DNA of 32,167 nt. Origin: an uncultured Eubacteriales bacterium. Lineage in GTDB: Bacteria; Bacillota; Clostridia; Christensenellales; Aristaeellaceae. Of the stretch, positions 1-8,900 are shown in pieces (the first letter of the stretch is position 1; every line of letters starts with the position of its first letter). Both the position numbers and the translations under genes were made by a program. The notes under the pieces were generated by a model that did not search any database, was not told the origin of the DNA, and worked only from the letters and a program-made list of their open reading frames with translations. Location of the stretch: the NCBI GenBank assembly GCA_902778055.1, contig CACYWL010000032.1:1-32167 (forward strand), written 5' to 3'.

Positions 1-52
1 AGGTGATCCGGGATTTTAATCGGCATAAGCGTTCATTTCCTGTCTTTCCTGA

Positions 53-1339
53 TTATTTGACCTGATCCAGGGCCTGGGCAATATCCGCGATCAGGTCCTC
101 CGCGGCTTCGAGTCCGCAGCTCATCCGGACCAGTCCGGCCGGGACCCCGGCGGCCTCCAGCTGAGCGTCCGTCATCTGGCGGTGAGTGGTGGTGGCAGGA
201 TTCAGGCAGCAGGTCCGCGCGTCAGCCACATGGGTTTCGATCGCGGCCAGCTTCAGGCTGTTCATAAAGAGGGAGGCTGCCTCCCGGCCGCCCTTCAGCT
301 CAAAGCTGACCACGCCGCAGGAGCCGTTCGGCAGATATTTGCGTGCCCGGTCATAGTAGGGATCCCCGGGAAGCCCGCAATAGCGAACCCGGGAAACCTT
401 GGGATGCTTCTGAAGGAACTCCGCGACCGCCTGGGCGTTCGCACAGTGCCGGGGCATGCGGACGTGCAGGCTTTCCAGCCCCAGATTGAGATAGAACGCA
501 TGCTGGGGGGACTGGATGGATCCGAAATCCCGCATCAGCTGCGCCGTGCATTTGGTGATGAAGGCGCCTTCCCGGCCGAACTTTTCGGCATAGGTGATCC
601 CGTGATAGCTTTCATCCGGGGAACAGAGGCCGGGGAATTTGTCCGGATGCGCCATCCAGTCAAACCTTCCGCTGTCCACGATCGCTCCGCCGACGGCTGC
701 GCCGTGCCCGTCCATATATTTCGTGGTGGAATGGGTGACGATATCCGCACCCCATTCGAAGGGGCGGCAGTTGACGGGGGTGGCGAAGGTGTTGTCCACG
801 ATCAGGGGGACGCCGTGAGCGTGAGCGGCCCGGGCAAAAAGCTCGATGTCCAGCACGGTCAGGGCGGGGTTGGCGATGGTTTCGCCGAAGACACATTTTG
901 TGTTTTCCCGGAAGGCTGCGTTCAGCTCCGCTTCCGTGCAGTCCGGGGATACGAAGGTGGTTTCAATCCCCATCCGCGCCATGGTGACGCTGAAGAGGTT
1001 GAAGGTTCCTCCGTAGATGCTGGAGGAGGCAACGATATGGTCCCCGCAGCCGGCCAGATTAAAGAGGGCAAAAAAATTGGCGGCCTGGCCCGAGGAGGTC
1101 AGCATGGCGGCGGTTCCGCCCTCCAGCGCGGCAATTTTGGCGGCCACGGCGTCATTCGTCGGATTCTGCAGCCGGGTGTAGAAATACCCGGAATCCTCCA
1201 GGTCAAACAGACGGCCCATATCCTCCCCGGTATTGTATTTGAAGGTGGTGGACTGAACGATGGGAATCTGGCGCGGTTCGCCGTTCCCGGGTGTATATCC
1301 GCCCTGGACACAGGCGGTATCCAAACGGAAGTCAGACAT
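53..1339 (-). CDS. metY: O-acetylhomoserine sulfhydrylase / cysteine synthase family (MetY-like)
   Basis: A PLP enzyme of the Cys/Met metabolism family, 428 aa. It probably makes homocysteine from O-acetylhomoserine and sulfide in the cytoplasm, the direct sulfhydrylation route to methionine. The N-terminus has the family pattern DTACVQGGY, with QIPIVQSTTF near residue 25 and the YTRLQNPT motif near 54-61. The substrate and PLP region follows (LEGGTAAMLTSSGQAA, residues 72-87), with DNTFATP near 182 and the PLP lysine in HSTTKYMDGHG (K207). The ATG at 1339 is preferred over an upstream in-frame start because GAGGAGGGG sits about 7 nt before it and the promoter at 1374-1402 leaves a short leader. 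Long homologs of this kind are MetY rather than MetB or MetC, but the acyl group used (acetyl or succinyl) cannot be read from sequence. It is transcribed alone, downstream of the pectinesterase terminator. Confidence 0.9.
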   Translation of the reverse strand: MSDFRLDTACVQGGYTPGNGEPRQIPIVQSTTFKYNTGEDMGRLFDLEDSGYFYTRLQNPTNDAVAAKIAALEGGTAAMLTSSGQAANFFALFNLAGCGDHIVASSSIYGGTFNLFSVTMARMGIETTFVSPDCTEAELNAAFRENTKCVFGETIANPALTVLDIELFARAAHAHGVPLIVDNTFATPVNCRPFEWGADIVTHSTTKYMDGHGAAVGGAIVDSGRFDWMAHPDKFPGLCSPDESYHGITYAEKFGREGAFITKCTAQLMRDFGSIQSPQHAFYLNLGLESLHVRMPRHCANAQAVAEFLQKHPKVSRVRYCGLPGDPYYDRARKYLPNGSCGVVSFELKGGREAASLFMNSLKLAAIETHVADARTCCLNPATTTHRQMTDAQLEAAGVPAGLVRMSCGLEAAEDLIADIAQALDQVK

Positions 1340-1373
1340 GATGAGCCCCTCCTCTGAGATGCGAATTGAAATC

Positions 1374-1402
1374 ATCTTATTCAAAAAGGGCGGTGCTGTC
1401 AA
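1374..1402 (-). promoter_or_regulatory. Sigma-A promoter of metY
   Basis: Read on the minus strand, TTGACA (1397-1402, perfect consensus) is followed after 17 nt by TAAGAT (1374-1379). The predicted start near 1367 gives a leader of about 28 nt containing the ribosome binding site. The -35 box falls in the loop and right arm of the hairpin that ends the upstream pectinesterase transcript. Confidence 0.7.
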
Positions 1403-1414
1403 TCAGCTCCGCCC
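1383..1414 (-). terminator. Terminator of the pectinesterase gene
   Basis: On the minus strand a hairpin forms from GGGCGG and GCTG (one A:A mismatch between them), loop ATTGA, then CAGC and CCGCCC, followed directly by TTTTT. It starts 100 bp past the pectinesterase stop codon. It lies upstream of the metY -10 box, so it is not in the metY transcript and cannot be a metY attenuator. Confidence 0.75.
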
Positions 1415-1424
1415 AGGAAAAACA

Positions 1425-1438
1425 AAAGGAATTCCTTT
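1425..1438. promoter_or_regulatory. Perfect 14-bp palindrome upstream of the metY promoter
   Basis: AAAGGAATTCCTTT is a perfect palindrome. Its centre lies about 64-65 bp upstream of the predicted metY start, the position where LysR-type regulators usually bind. It does not show the plain T-N11-A LysR box, so the regulator is not identified. Confidence 0.4.
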
Positions 1439-1513
1439 CCTCCCCGTACAGGACAGAGGCCCGGTTCATCCGGCAAAAAGAGGAGGAATCGAGCCGGACG
1501 GGAGCTTCCCCTC

Positions 1514-2500
1514 TCAGCCCAGATCGGGACGCCAGCCGTCCGTTCCGCTCAGCACGGCGGCGGGAGTAAGGGCGGCGGCCTCGGCATCTGTCAGACGCTT
1601 TTCCCGGGGATCCCGGAAGGAAAGATCCGCGCGGACGCCGGTGGTTCCCCATTCTCCGTAGCGCGCTGTGATGACACGGGTTTCATCCCAGTCCGTGAAG
1701 CCCTCCGGAGCCACATGGGCGTCCATGTCGCAGGAGAGAAAAACGGCTGCGGATCCTGCGCGCCAGGGCCGGCCCAGAAAGGCTTTTCCCTCGGCGCAGG
1801 CACCGGTGAGACGGCAGCGGCGGAAGACAAACCCCCAGGGCTGGGAAGCGTGGGTGTTGGCCGCGGTGTACCAGCCGCCCCGCTGGTTCATAAACAGAGT
1901 GCAGTCTTCGAACCAGCAGCGGTACGAACCGAAGATGAAATCCACATCTCCCTGAATATAACAGCGCTCAAAATACTGCCGGCTGCGGGAGGGATGTCCG
2001 TCCTGCACCAGCGGAACCTGTTCGGCACAGCCCACCCGGCTCCCCAGGTCGTCCACGACGTCCGGGATGCGGAGCGGCCCGCAGTAAAGGGTGTCCTGAT
2101 GGGCGATCATGCGGCAGTTTTTCCAGACGTCCCGGTCACCTGCCGCGTATACGGCCACGGCCTGGCCGACGACGGTGCCGTCTCCGGCATCGTTCCGGAC
2201 GGTCAGGTTTTCCACCGTCACATCGTCCGCGCAGACCATCATCGTCCAGGAGCGGAAGGTGGTGCGCTCTGTGCCGTCCGGATGAATTTGCAGGGCGAAG
2301 GAGGACCAGGTCAGCACCGTTTCCTCCGCATCCTCTCCGACAATGCGGACATGGTTTTTATGCACGATGACCCGTTCCCGGTAGACGCCCTTCCGGATGA
2401 AAACCGTCCGGTCTTCTTCAGAACCCTCCACGGGCAGTGCGTCGATGGCGGCCTGCAGGCTGGTATACTGTCCGCTTCCGTCGAGTGCAACCGTAATCAT
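1514..2500 (-). CDS. Pectinesterase (pectin methylesterase, CE8), cytoplasmic form
   Basis: Carbohydrate esterase family 8, 328 aa, removing methyl esters from homogalacturonan. Family motifs are in order: GQAVAVY (112-118), HQDTLY (134-139, catalytic D136), GDVDFIFG (184-191, catalytic D187) and FLGRPWR (241-247, substrate Arg R244). About 30 extra residues separate the two catalytic aspartates compared with plant and Erwinia enzymes. The start at 2500 has GGGGGAGG 8 nt upstream. The longer upstream reading runs through the promoter and is rejected. No signal peptide is visible: the protein starts MITVALDGSG, so it probably acts inside the cell on imported methylated oligogalacturonides. No other pectin gene lies nearby. 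It is a single-gene unit with its own promoter and terminator. Confidence 0.92.
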   Translation of the reverse strand: MITVALDGSGQYTSLQAAIDALPVEGSEEDRTVFIRKGVYRERVIVHKNHVRIVGEDAEETVLTWSSFALQIHPDGTERTTFRSWTMMVCADDVTVENLTVRNDAGDGTVVGQAVAVYAAGDRDVWKNCRMIAHQDTLYCGPLRIPDVVDDLGSRVGCAEQVPLVQDGHPSRSRQYFERCYIQGDVDFIFGSYRCWFEDCTLFMNQRGGWYTAANTHASQPWGFVFRRCRLTGACAEGKAFLGRPWRAGSAAVFLSCDMDAHVAPEGFTDWDETRVITARYGEWGTTGVRADLSFRDPREKRLTDAEAAALTPAAVLSGTDGWRPDLG

Positions 2501-2532
2501 TCTTTTCTTCCTCCCCCGTTTATTCAGCCGGT

Positions 2533-2560
2533 ATTCTACCATAAATTCCGGAGAAAGCAA
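2533..2560 (-). promoter_or_regulatory. Promoter of the pectinesterase gene
   Basis: On the minus strand TTGCTT (2555-2560), 16 nt, then TAGAAT (2533-2538) preceded by TGG, giving an extended -10. The predicted start lies about 26 nt before the ATG. It is divergent from the promoter at 2599-2627. Confidence 0.55.
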
Positions 2561-2598
2561 AACGGATACATTCTCCGGCTGCAGCGGAAGAAAGAGTG

Positions 2599-2627
2599 TT
2601 GAACCCGATGATAATCCATGATAAAAT
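2599..2627 (+). promoter_or_regulatory. Promoter of the cytidylate-kinase-like / MATE unit
   Basis: TTGAAC (2599-2604), 17 nt, TAAAAT (2622-2627). It lies about 75 nt before the start codon of the kinase-like gene. Confidence 0.6.
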
Positions 2628-2708
2628 GCGAAAAAACTGAGGGACGGGGGACGGAAGCGCCTGAACCGGGACCGCCCCGCACAAAGCGGGAGAAAAGAGG
2701 AGTGCGGC

Positions 2709-3335
2709 ATGAGGATTCTGACCGTCAGCAGGCAGTTCGGCAGCGGCGGGAGAGAACTGGGGAAAAGGCTTTCGGATCTGCTGGGCTGGGATTATTATGA
2801 TCGGGAAATCATTCAGGCGCTGGCCCGGGAGAAAGGGCTGGATCCGGAGTATGTGCATCAGATGCTGAGCAGCCACGGCTGGCACCATTATCAGCTGACC
2901 TATCGGCACAGCTTTCAGCAGACCCTGACCGGCGGGTGGAAAAACACGGACCTGCTGATCCGTCAGCGGGAAATCATCGAGGAAATTGCCGATTCCGGAA
3001 ATGACTGCATTATTGTCGGCCGGGACGCGGATGTTCTTCTCCGGGACCGAAATCCCTTCCGGGTATTCGTCTGCGCTGAGATGCAGGCGAGGCTGGAACG
3101 CTGCCTGCGCTTTGAGGAAAGGAAGCAGCCGGAGGAACGCCTGACGGAGAACGAGATTCTGAGAAACATCCGCAGGATCGACCGGGGGCGCAAGCAGGTG
3201 CGGGAGGTTCTGACGGGCCGGAGCGCGTCGGACGGAAGCACCTTCGATCTGACGGTGAATTCGACCCATTGGGAAATCAAAAAGCTGGCGGAGGCGGTCG
3301 CGGAGTTTTCCGGCCGATGGTTTGAGCAGAGATGA
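2709..3335 (+). CDS. Cytidylate kinase-like family protein
   Basis: A 208-aa P-loop protein resembling the Cytidylate_kin2 group, common in Clostridia and not the same as Cmk. The N-terminus MRILTVSRQFGSGGRELGKRL carries the shortened glycine-rich loop SRQFGSGG (7-14), which lacks the canonical GK[ST] of classical kinases, as is usual in this group. DYYDREII follows near residue 30, then IVGRDADVLL near 100 and an Arg-rich lid-like segment RIDRGRKQVREV near 158. It is presumed to be a nucleotide-binding cytoplasmic protein; the substrate is not established. Its stop overlaps the start of the MATE gene as ATGA, so the two are translationally coupled and share the promoter at 2599. Confidence 0.8.
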   Translation: MRILTVSRQFGSGGRELGKRLSDLLGWDYYDREIIQALAREKGLDPEYVHQMLSSHGWHHYQLTYRHSFQQTLTGGWKNTDLLIRQREIIEEIADSGNDCIIVGRDADVLLRDRNPFRVFVCAEMQARLERCLRFEERKQPEERLTENEILRNIRRIDRGRKQVREVLTGRSASDGSTFDLTVNSTHWEIKKLAEAVAEFSGRWFEQR

Positions 3336-4696
3336 GTACCGGGAGCAAGGACAGGAATGATCTGACAACGGGCAGCGTATGGAAAAAGCTGCTGATCTTT
3401 TTTCTTCCCATCGCGGCGGGCACGATGATTCAGCAGATGTACAACGCTGTGGACGGGCTGATCGTGGGCCGGTACGTGGGAACCGGCGCGCTGGCTGCGG
3501 TGGGCGGGAGCTCCGCCCAGATCATCAACGTGCTGGTCGGCTTTTTTGTAGCCCTGACAGCCGGCGCCGCGGTGGTGATCGGCCAGATTTACGGCGCAGG
3601 GCGGAAGGAGGATCTGAGCCCGGCCATCGGAAATTCCCTGGCCGCGCTGGGGCTTTTCGGTCTGGCGCTGATGATCTTTGGTCTTGCGGCTTCCCCATGG
3701 ATGCTGAGGGTGCTGAATACGCCGGAGGAGACCATGGAGGGGGCGATCCTCTACCTGCGGATCTATTTCGCCGGCGTTCCCTTTGTCATGCTGCTGAATA
3801 TGGAGTCCAGCATCCTGCGGGCGCTGGGAGATTCCTTTCACCCCTTCCTGTACATGGTGGCGGGCTGCGTGATGAACATTGTGCTGGATGTGCTGTTCGT
3901 GGTGGCCTTCGGCTGGGGAATTGCCGGCGTCGCCGTGGCGACGGTGGCTTCCCAGGTGCTGAATATGGCGCTGCTGACCTGGCAGCTGACGCGAAGCAGG
4001 CAGGAATTCCGGCTGACCCTTCATGATCTCCGTCTGAAGGGGGTTTACCTGAAAAACATGCTCCGTCTGGGGATTCCCGCGGGGCTGCAGTCCTCCATGT
4101 ACAGCGTGTCCAACATGATCATCCAGGTGGCGGTGAACTCCCTGGGGACATTGGTCGTGGCCTCCTGGGCCATGAGCGGGAAAACGGACGGAATCTACTG
4201 GGCGGTCAGCAATGCCATGGGCGCGGCGATTACCAGTTTTATCGCCCAGAATCACGGAGCGGGAAACCGGGAGCGTGTCCGGGAGTGTGTCCGTCAGAGC
4301 CTGATCATGGACTTTGCGGTGACCGTCCTGCTCAGCGCCTTCCTGATGATCGCGGGGATTCCGATGCTTCGGATTCTGACCCCGGATGAGGCGGTTGTGG
4401 AGACCACCTATCGGATCATGTCCTATTTTGTGCCGTTCTACTTTACCTGGGTGCTGGTGGAGGTGCTGTCCGCGGTGCTTCGGGGAGTGGGAGACGCGAT
4501 CCGTCCGGTGGCGATTATCGGGATCGGGATCTGCCTGTTCCGGGTAATCTGGATCGCGACGGTTTTCGCGCATTACGGCACGCTGTTCTCCCTTTGCCTG
4601 TCCTACGCCGTTTCCTGGACGATTACCAGCATCGCGCTGGTGATTTACTACCGGAAAGGGAAATGGATGAACCGCAGGCGCATGGTGGACAGATAG
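3332..4696 (+). CDS. MATE family efflux transporter
   Basis: A 454-aa inner-membrane protein with about 12 hydrophobic helices and the two-fold repeat of MATE carriers. The first helix region is LLIFFLPIAAGTMIQQMYNAVDGLIVGRYVG and the second half repeats it around LRLGIPAGLQSSMYSVSNMIIQVAVNSLG. MATE proteins export cationic drugs or metabolites by Na+ or H+ antiport; the substrate cannot be told here. The start codon overlaps the stop of the kinase-like gene (ATGA). Its link to a nucleotide-kinase-like protein is unexplained. A second, only distantly similar MATE gene lies at 14749-16161. Confidence 0.92.
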   Translation: MSTGSKDRNDLTTGSVWKKLLIFFLPIAAGTMIQQMYNAVDGLIVGRYVGTGALAAVGGSSAQIINVLVGFFVALTAGAAVVIGQIYGAGRKEDLSPAIGNSLAALGLFGLALMIFGLAASPWMLRVLNTPEETMEGAILYLRIYFAGVPFVMLLNMESSILRALGDSFHPFLYMVAGCVMNIVLDVLFVVAFGWGIAGVAVATVASQVLNMALLTWQLTRSRQEFRLTLHDLRLKGVYLKNMLRLGIPAGLQSSMYSVSNMIIQVAVNSLGTLVVASWAMSGKTDGIYWAVSNAMGAAITSFIAQNHGAGNRERVRECVRQSLIMDFAVTVLLSAFLMIAGIPMLRILTPDEAVVETTYRIMSYFVPFYFTWVLVEVLSAVLRGVGDAIRPVAIIGIGICLFRVIWIATVFAHYGTLFSLCLSYAVSWTITSIALVIYYRKGKWMNRRRMVDR

Positions 4697-4711
4697 GGAA
4701 ACCGGCCCTGG

Positions 4712-4740
4712 TTGCAAACCGCGGAGAGCTGTGATACATT
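4712..4740 (+). promoter_or_regulatory. Possible promoter of the aldose epimerase gene
   Basis: TTGCAA (4712-4717), 17 nt, TACATT (4735-4740). Each box matches consensus at 4 of 6 positions. It lies in the 69-bp gap after the MATE gene, which has no terminator, so readthrough from upstream is also possible. Confidence 0.35.
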
Positions 4741-4765
4741 GGGAGCAGCAAAGGAGGAGAATCCC

Positions 4766-5650
4766 ATGGAATATATTGAACTGAAATACGGAAAGACCAC
4801 CGCGAAGGTGCGGACCAAGGGAGCCCAGATTGTTTCCTTCCGGGGATTGGACGGGCGGGAGGTGCTCTGGCAGGCGGATCCTGCCGTCTGGCCGCAGCAC
4901 GCGCCGGTGCTGTTCCCCGTCTGCGGATCGGTCCGGGACGGGCAGATCCGGATCGCCGGAGAGGTTTACCCCATGACGAAGCACGGCTTCACCCGGGAGC
5001 CGGAGTTTGAGATCAGCCATGTGGGGGAGGATTTTGTGGACCTGGTGCTGACGGCCTCGGAGCAGACGAAGAACATGTACCCCTTTGACTTCGCCTTCCA
5101 TGTGACCTACCGGCTGTTCGAAAACGGATATACGACGACCTTCCTGATCGAGAACCGCTCGGACCGGGTGATGCCCTGCTGCGCGGGCGGGCATCCGGGA
5201 TTCATCGTGCCGATGGAGAAGGGCGCGGCGTTTGAGGATTACCGGATCGTGTTTTCGAAAAAGGAAGAAGGGATCAATTCCCTGGCCCCGGGCGGTTATC
5301 TGATCGACGGGGAGGAGAAGCTGAAGGAGCTGCAGGACGGCCGGGTGCTTCCCCTGAGCCATGCCCTGTTTGACGAGCGGGACGCGCTGGTCTTCGCCGG
5401 GCTGAACAGCCGCAGCGTGGATCTGGTGCACCGGGAAAGCGGGCACGGACTTCGCTTCGATTTTCCGAAGATGGAGGTGCTCGCCGTCTGGAGCATGCCG
5501 AAAAAGAATGCGGATTATGTGTGCCTCGAGCCCTGGCACGGGATGCCGGGCCGGGTGCAGGACAGCGACAATTTTGAGGACAAGCCGTATGTCACCCTGC
5601 TGGATCCCGGAAGGGTCTATACCACCTGGTTCACCGTGACGCTGATCTGA
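4766..5650 (+). CDS. Aldose 1-epimerase family protein (LacX-like)
   Basis: A 294-aa cytoplasmic galactose-mutarotase-fold protein of the LacX type. The probable role is interconverting alpha and beta anomers of aldoses. Visible family motifs are KHGFTREPEFE (near 72-82), CCAGGHPGFIVP with the catalytic-type His (near 138), and CLEPWHGMPGR with the catalytic-type Glu (near 254). The start at 4766 is set by AAGGAGGA, 7-8 nt upstream; the longer reading from 4712 would begin inside the putative promoter. Substrate preference is unknown, and the gene is not clustered with sugar uptake genes. A strong terminator follows within 14 bp. Confidence 0.87.
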   Translation: MEYIELKYGKTTAKVRTKGAQIVSFRGLDGREVLWQADPAVWPQHAPVLFPVCGSVRDGQIRIAGEVYPMTKHGFTREPEFEISHVGEDFVDLVLTASEQTKNMYPFDFAFHVTYRLFENGYTTTFLIENRSDRVMPCCAGGHPGFIVPMEKGAAFEDYRIVFSKKEEGINSLAPGGYLIDGEEKLKELQDGRVLPLSHALFDERDALVFAGLNSRSVDLVHRESGHGLRFDFPKMEVLAVWSMPKKNADYVCLEPWHGMPGRVQDSDNFEDKPYVTLLDPGRVYTTWFTVTLI

Positions 5651-5663
5651 ATGAGGTCTTGCC

Positions 5664-5692
5664 GGCCGGAGCGATACTGCTCCGGCCTTTTT
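5664..5692 (+). terminator. Rho-independent terminator after the epimerase gene
   Basis: GGCCGGAGC (5664-5672), loop GATACT, GCTCCGGCC (5679-5687), then TTTTT. A perfect 9-bp GC-rich stem with a U-tract. Confidence 0.9.
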
Positions 5693-5832
5693 GCTGTTTT
5701 CAGACAACCGGAGCAGGCGGACCGGCGGAAGCCGTGCGGCGGCGGAAAGGGCACGGAAAGCTGTGTGCCGGGCTGTGTGCGGATCAGAGGCAGGAAAACG
5801 CGAAAGGAACAGGAAATGAGCGGCGGGGACGG

Positions 5833-5861
5833 TTTCTTTTCCGGGAGAATTATGATATGAT
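5833..5861 (+). promoter_or_regulatory. Possible smc promoter (extended -10)
   Basis: TGATATGAT (-10 TATGAT at 5856-5861 with an upstream TG) with a poor -35 (TTTCTT, 5833-5838) at 17-nt spacing. The stretch 5693-5949 holds no gene I can support. This is its only promoter-like signal. Confidence 0.35.
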
Positions 5862-5949
5862 GAACCGTCTCCGCGGGCGTGGGACCCGGACCGCAATTCC
5901 GGCGGATGCGGAGCGGCCGGCAGAAAGGAACAGGAACAGAAAAGGGAAC

Positions 5950-8900
5950 ATGCGATTAAAAAAACTGGAACTGTACGGATTCAAATCCTTCGCGCAGCGG
6001 ACGGAGATCGTGCTGAACGAAGGAATTACGGCCATTGTGGGGCCCAACGGATCCGGAAAGAGCAATATCGGCGACGCGGTGCGATGGGTGCTGGGGGAAC
6101 AGAGCGCGAGGCTGCTCCGCGGGGCCAGCATGCAGGATGTCATCTTCAACGGCACCCAGAAGCGCAAGCCGCTGAGCTACTGCGAGGTCTCCCTGGTTTT
6201 CGACAATGAGGACCGGTCCCTGCCGATGGACTATGCCGAAATCATGGTGACCCGCCGGGTGTACCGTACCGGGGAAAGCGAATACTTCCTGAACCGGTCC
6301 GCCTGCCGTCTGAAGGATGTGGTGGATCTTTTCAGGGATACCGGCATCGGCAAGGAAGGATATTCCATCATCGGCCAGGGCCGGATCGACGAGATCCTTT
6401 CCCGGAAGGGGGAGGATCGCCGCCTGGTTTTTGAGGAAGCGGCGGGCATCGTCAAGTTCAGGGCCCGGAAGGAAGAGGCGGATAAAAAGCTGGTCCATAC
6501 CCGGGAAAACATGAGCCGGGTGGACGATATTCTCGAGGAGCTGAAGCACCGCCTGGGACCGCTGGAGGAAGAGGCAAAGAACGCCCGGATCTACCTGGAG
6601 CTGAGCGCGGAGCTGAAGACGCTGGATCTGAACCTTTTCCTGATCCGCAGCGACCGGATGGAGGCCCGGCTGCGGGAGCTGGACAGCGAGCTGCAGGGCA
6701 TGAAGGCCGTGCTGGATCAGGCGGAGACCGTCCTGCAGGAAAAGGCGGAGCAGCGGGACGTCCTGCAGGCGGAGATTGCGGGGCTGGAGGAAAAAATCTC
6801 CGGTGCGCATCAGGCGGTGGTGGAGGGTATGGAAGCCCTGCATCAGGCCCAGGATGCATGCCGGCGGGTGGAGGAAAAACGAAGCCGCCGGTCGGAAAAC
6901 CGGACGAGAGTGGAAACGGAAAGCGCGGAAACAGCCCGCCGGATGGAAGAGCTGGAGGCGCTCCTTTCGGAGAACGAGAGCGGAGGGGAGAACCGGCGCC
7001 GCCTCATCGAGGAAAAGGAAGCAGATCTGGCCTCTGCCCAGGAGGCGGAGGCGGAGGCCCGGGCGCAGGAAAGCGCACGGGAGGAAGCGCTGGAAACACA
7101 GCAGACAGCCGTGATGGATGCCATGAACCGGCACGCGGCGGCCATGAATGATCAGACCCGGCTGAAGACCATGTACTCCACGATGGAAAGCCGCCTGCGG
7201 GAGCTGACAGTGTCCTGCGGGGAGATGCGGCAGGACGCGGAGGAAAAGGAAGAGGCGGTGCGCACAGCCCGGGAGATGCTCCGGAGGGAGGAGACACTCC
7301 AGCAGGAGAAGACCGGGACATGGCAGGAAAGTGTGAAGCGCCTGGGGCAGGCGGACGCGGAGGTCATCCGCGCCCGGCAGAGCTATGACCGGAAGCTGGC
7401 GGAGATGCGGGATATGGAATCCCGTCAGAAAATCCTGGAGGAAATGAGCCGGGAGATGGAGGGCTACGCCCATTCCGTCCGGGCTGCGATGAAACAGGCC
7501 AGGGAGCGGGGAATGGCCGGCGTGCACGGCGTCCTTGGCCAGCTGATTCATGTGCCGCAGAAGTACGAAACGGCTCTGGACATGGTGCTGGGAGCAGCTC
7601 AGCAGAACATTGTGACCGAGGACGAGGAGACCGCGCAGCAGCTGATTGAATACCTGCGGCGGAATCATCTGGGCAGGGCGACCTTCCTGCCCGTGACCTC
7701 CGTGAAGTCCCGGGTGCTGGATGCCCGGGAGCGGGAAGTGCTGAGCATGCCCGGGTGCCTGGGCGTGGCTTCCGAGCTGGTGGACTGCGGGGAAAAGTTC
7801 CGGGGCGTGGTGGAGAATCTGCTGGGGCGGACCCTGATCGCGGAGGATCTGAACGCGGGAATTGCCATCATGCGCAGGGGAAGGCATGCCTTCCGGCTGG
7901 TTACGCTGCAGGGGGACGTGATGCATTCCGGCGGATCCATGACGGGCGGATCGGTTTCCTCCCGGAATGTGAATCTGTTTTCCCGGGAGCGGGAGCTGAA
8001 GGAGCTGACGGAAAAGCTGGCGGACGGGCAGACGGAGCTGGAAAAGCTGCTGAAGGCCATGCAGGAGGGCCAGCGGGAAAAGGATGCCCTGAAACGGGAA
8101 AGCGCGGAAGCGCTGGAGGCGCTGCATCAGCAGGAGATTGCCGTGGCCCGGGAAACCGAACACGTCCAGAACGCGGAAGGAGATCGGGACGGGCATGCCA
8201 TGCGCCTGTCCGAATCTGAGGCGGCCAGGGAACAGCTGATGGAATCCATGAATCAGATTGAGGAGCAGCTGTCCATGGTGTCCGGGGATACCAGCCGCGA
8301 GGAGCAGAGCCGGGAGGAGATGGAACAGGAAACGGCCCGGCTGCAGGAAATGCTTGCGGAAGCCCGGAAAGCGGCAGAGGAAGCTTCGGCGCGGACGGTC
8401 AAGGTAACGCTGGAGCTCAATGACCTGCGCCATGAGGCGGAAAACCTGCGGCGGGACCGGGACCGTGTCCGGAAAGAGCAGGAGGACCTGGCGCGGGATC
8501 AGGCCCGGCGGGAGGAAGAGCTGAAGCGCATGGCCGCGGACGAGGAAGCGGACGCGCAGGAAGCGAAAAGGCTGGAAAGCGCGGAAGCGGAAGCCCGGGC
8601 GGCTCAGGCGGGCCGGGAAGAGATCATCCGCTCCCTGGAGGAAACCCGGGGGCTTCGCCAGACCGCGCTCAGAGAAATTCTCTCCGAGATGGAGGGGCTG
8701 CATCAGTCCCGCAGCCGGGACGCGGATAAGATGCACCGGCTGGAGCTGAACCGGACCCGGACCGACGGGGAGCTGAAGGCACTTCGGGATCGGATCTGGA
8801 ATACCTATGAAATGACCTATGCCATGGCGGAGGAATTCCGGCAGACGGAGGGCTTCAACGTGACGGAGGCGGACCGCCGGGCGGCGCAGATTTCCACGGA

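Noticed and set aside
1340..1513. A SAM riboswitch or T-box upstream of metY.
   Set aside because: The leader is only about 28 nt after the predicted start, and the upstream hairpin lies outside the transcript.
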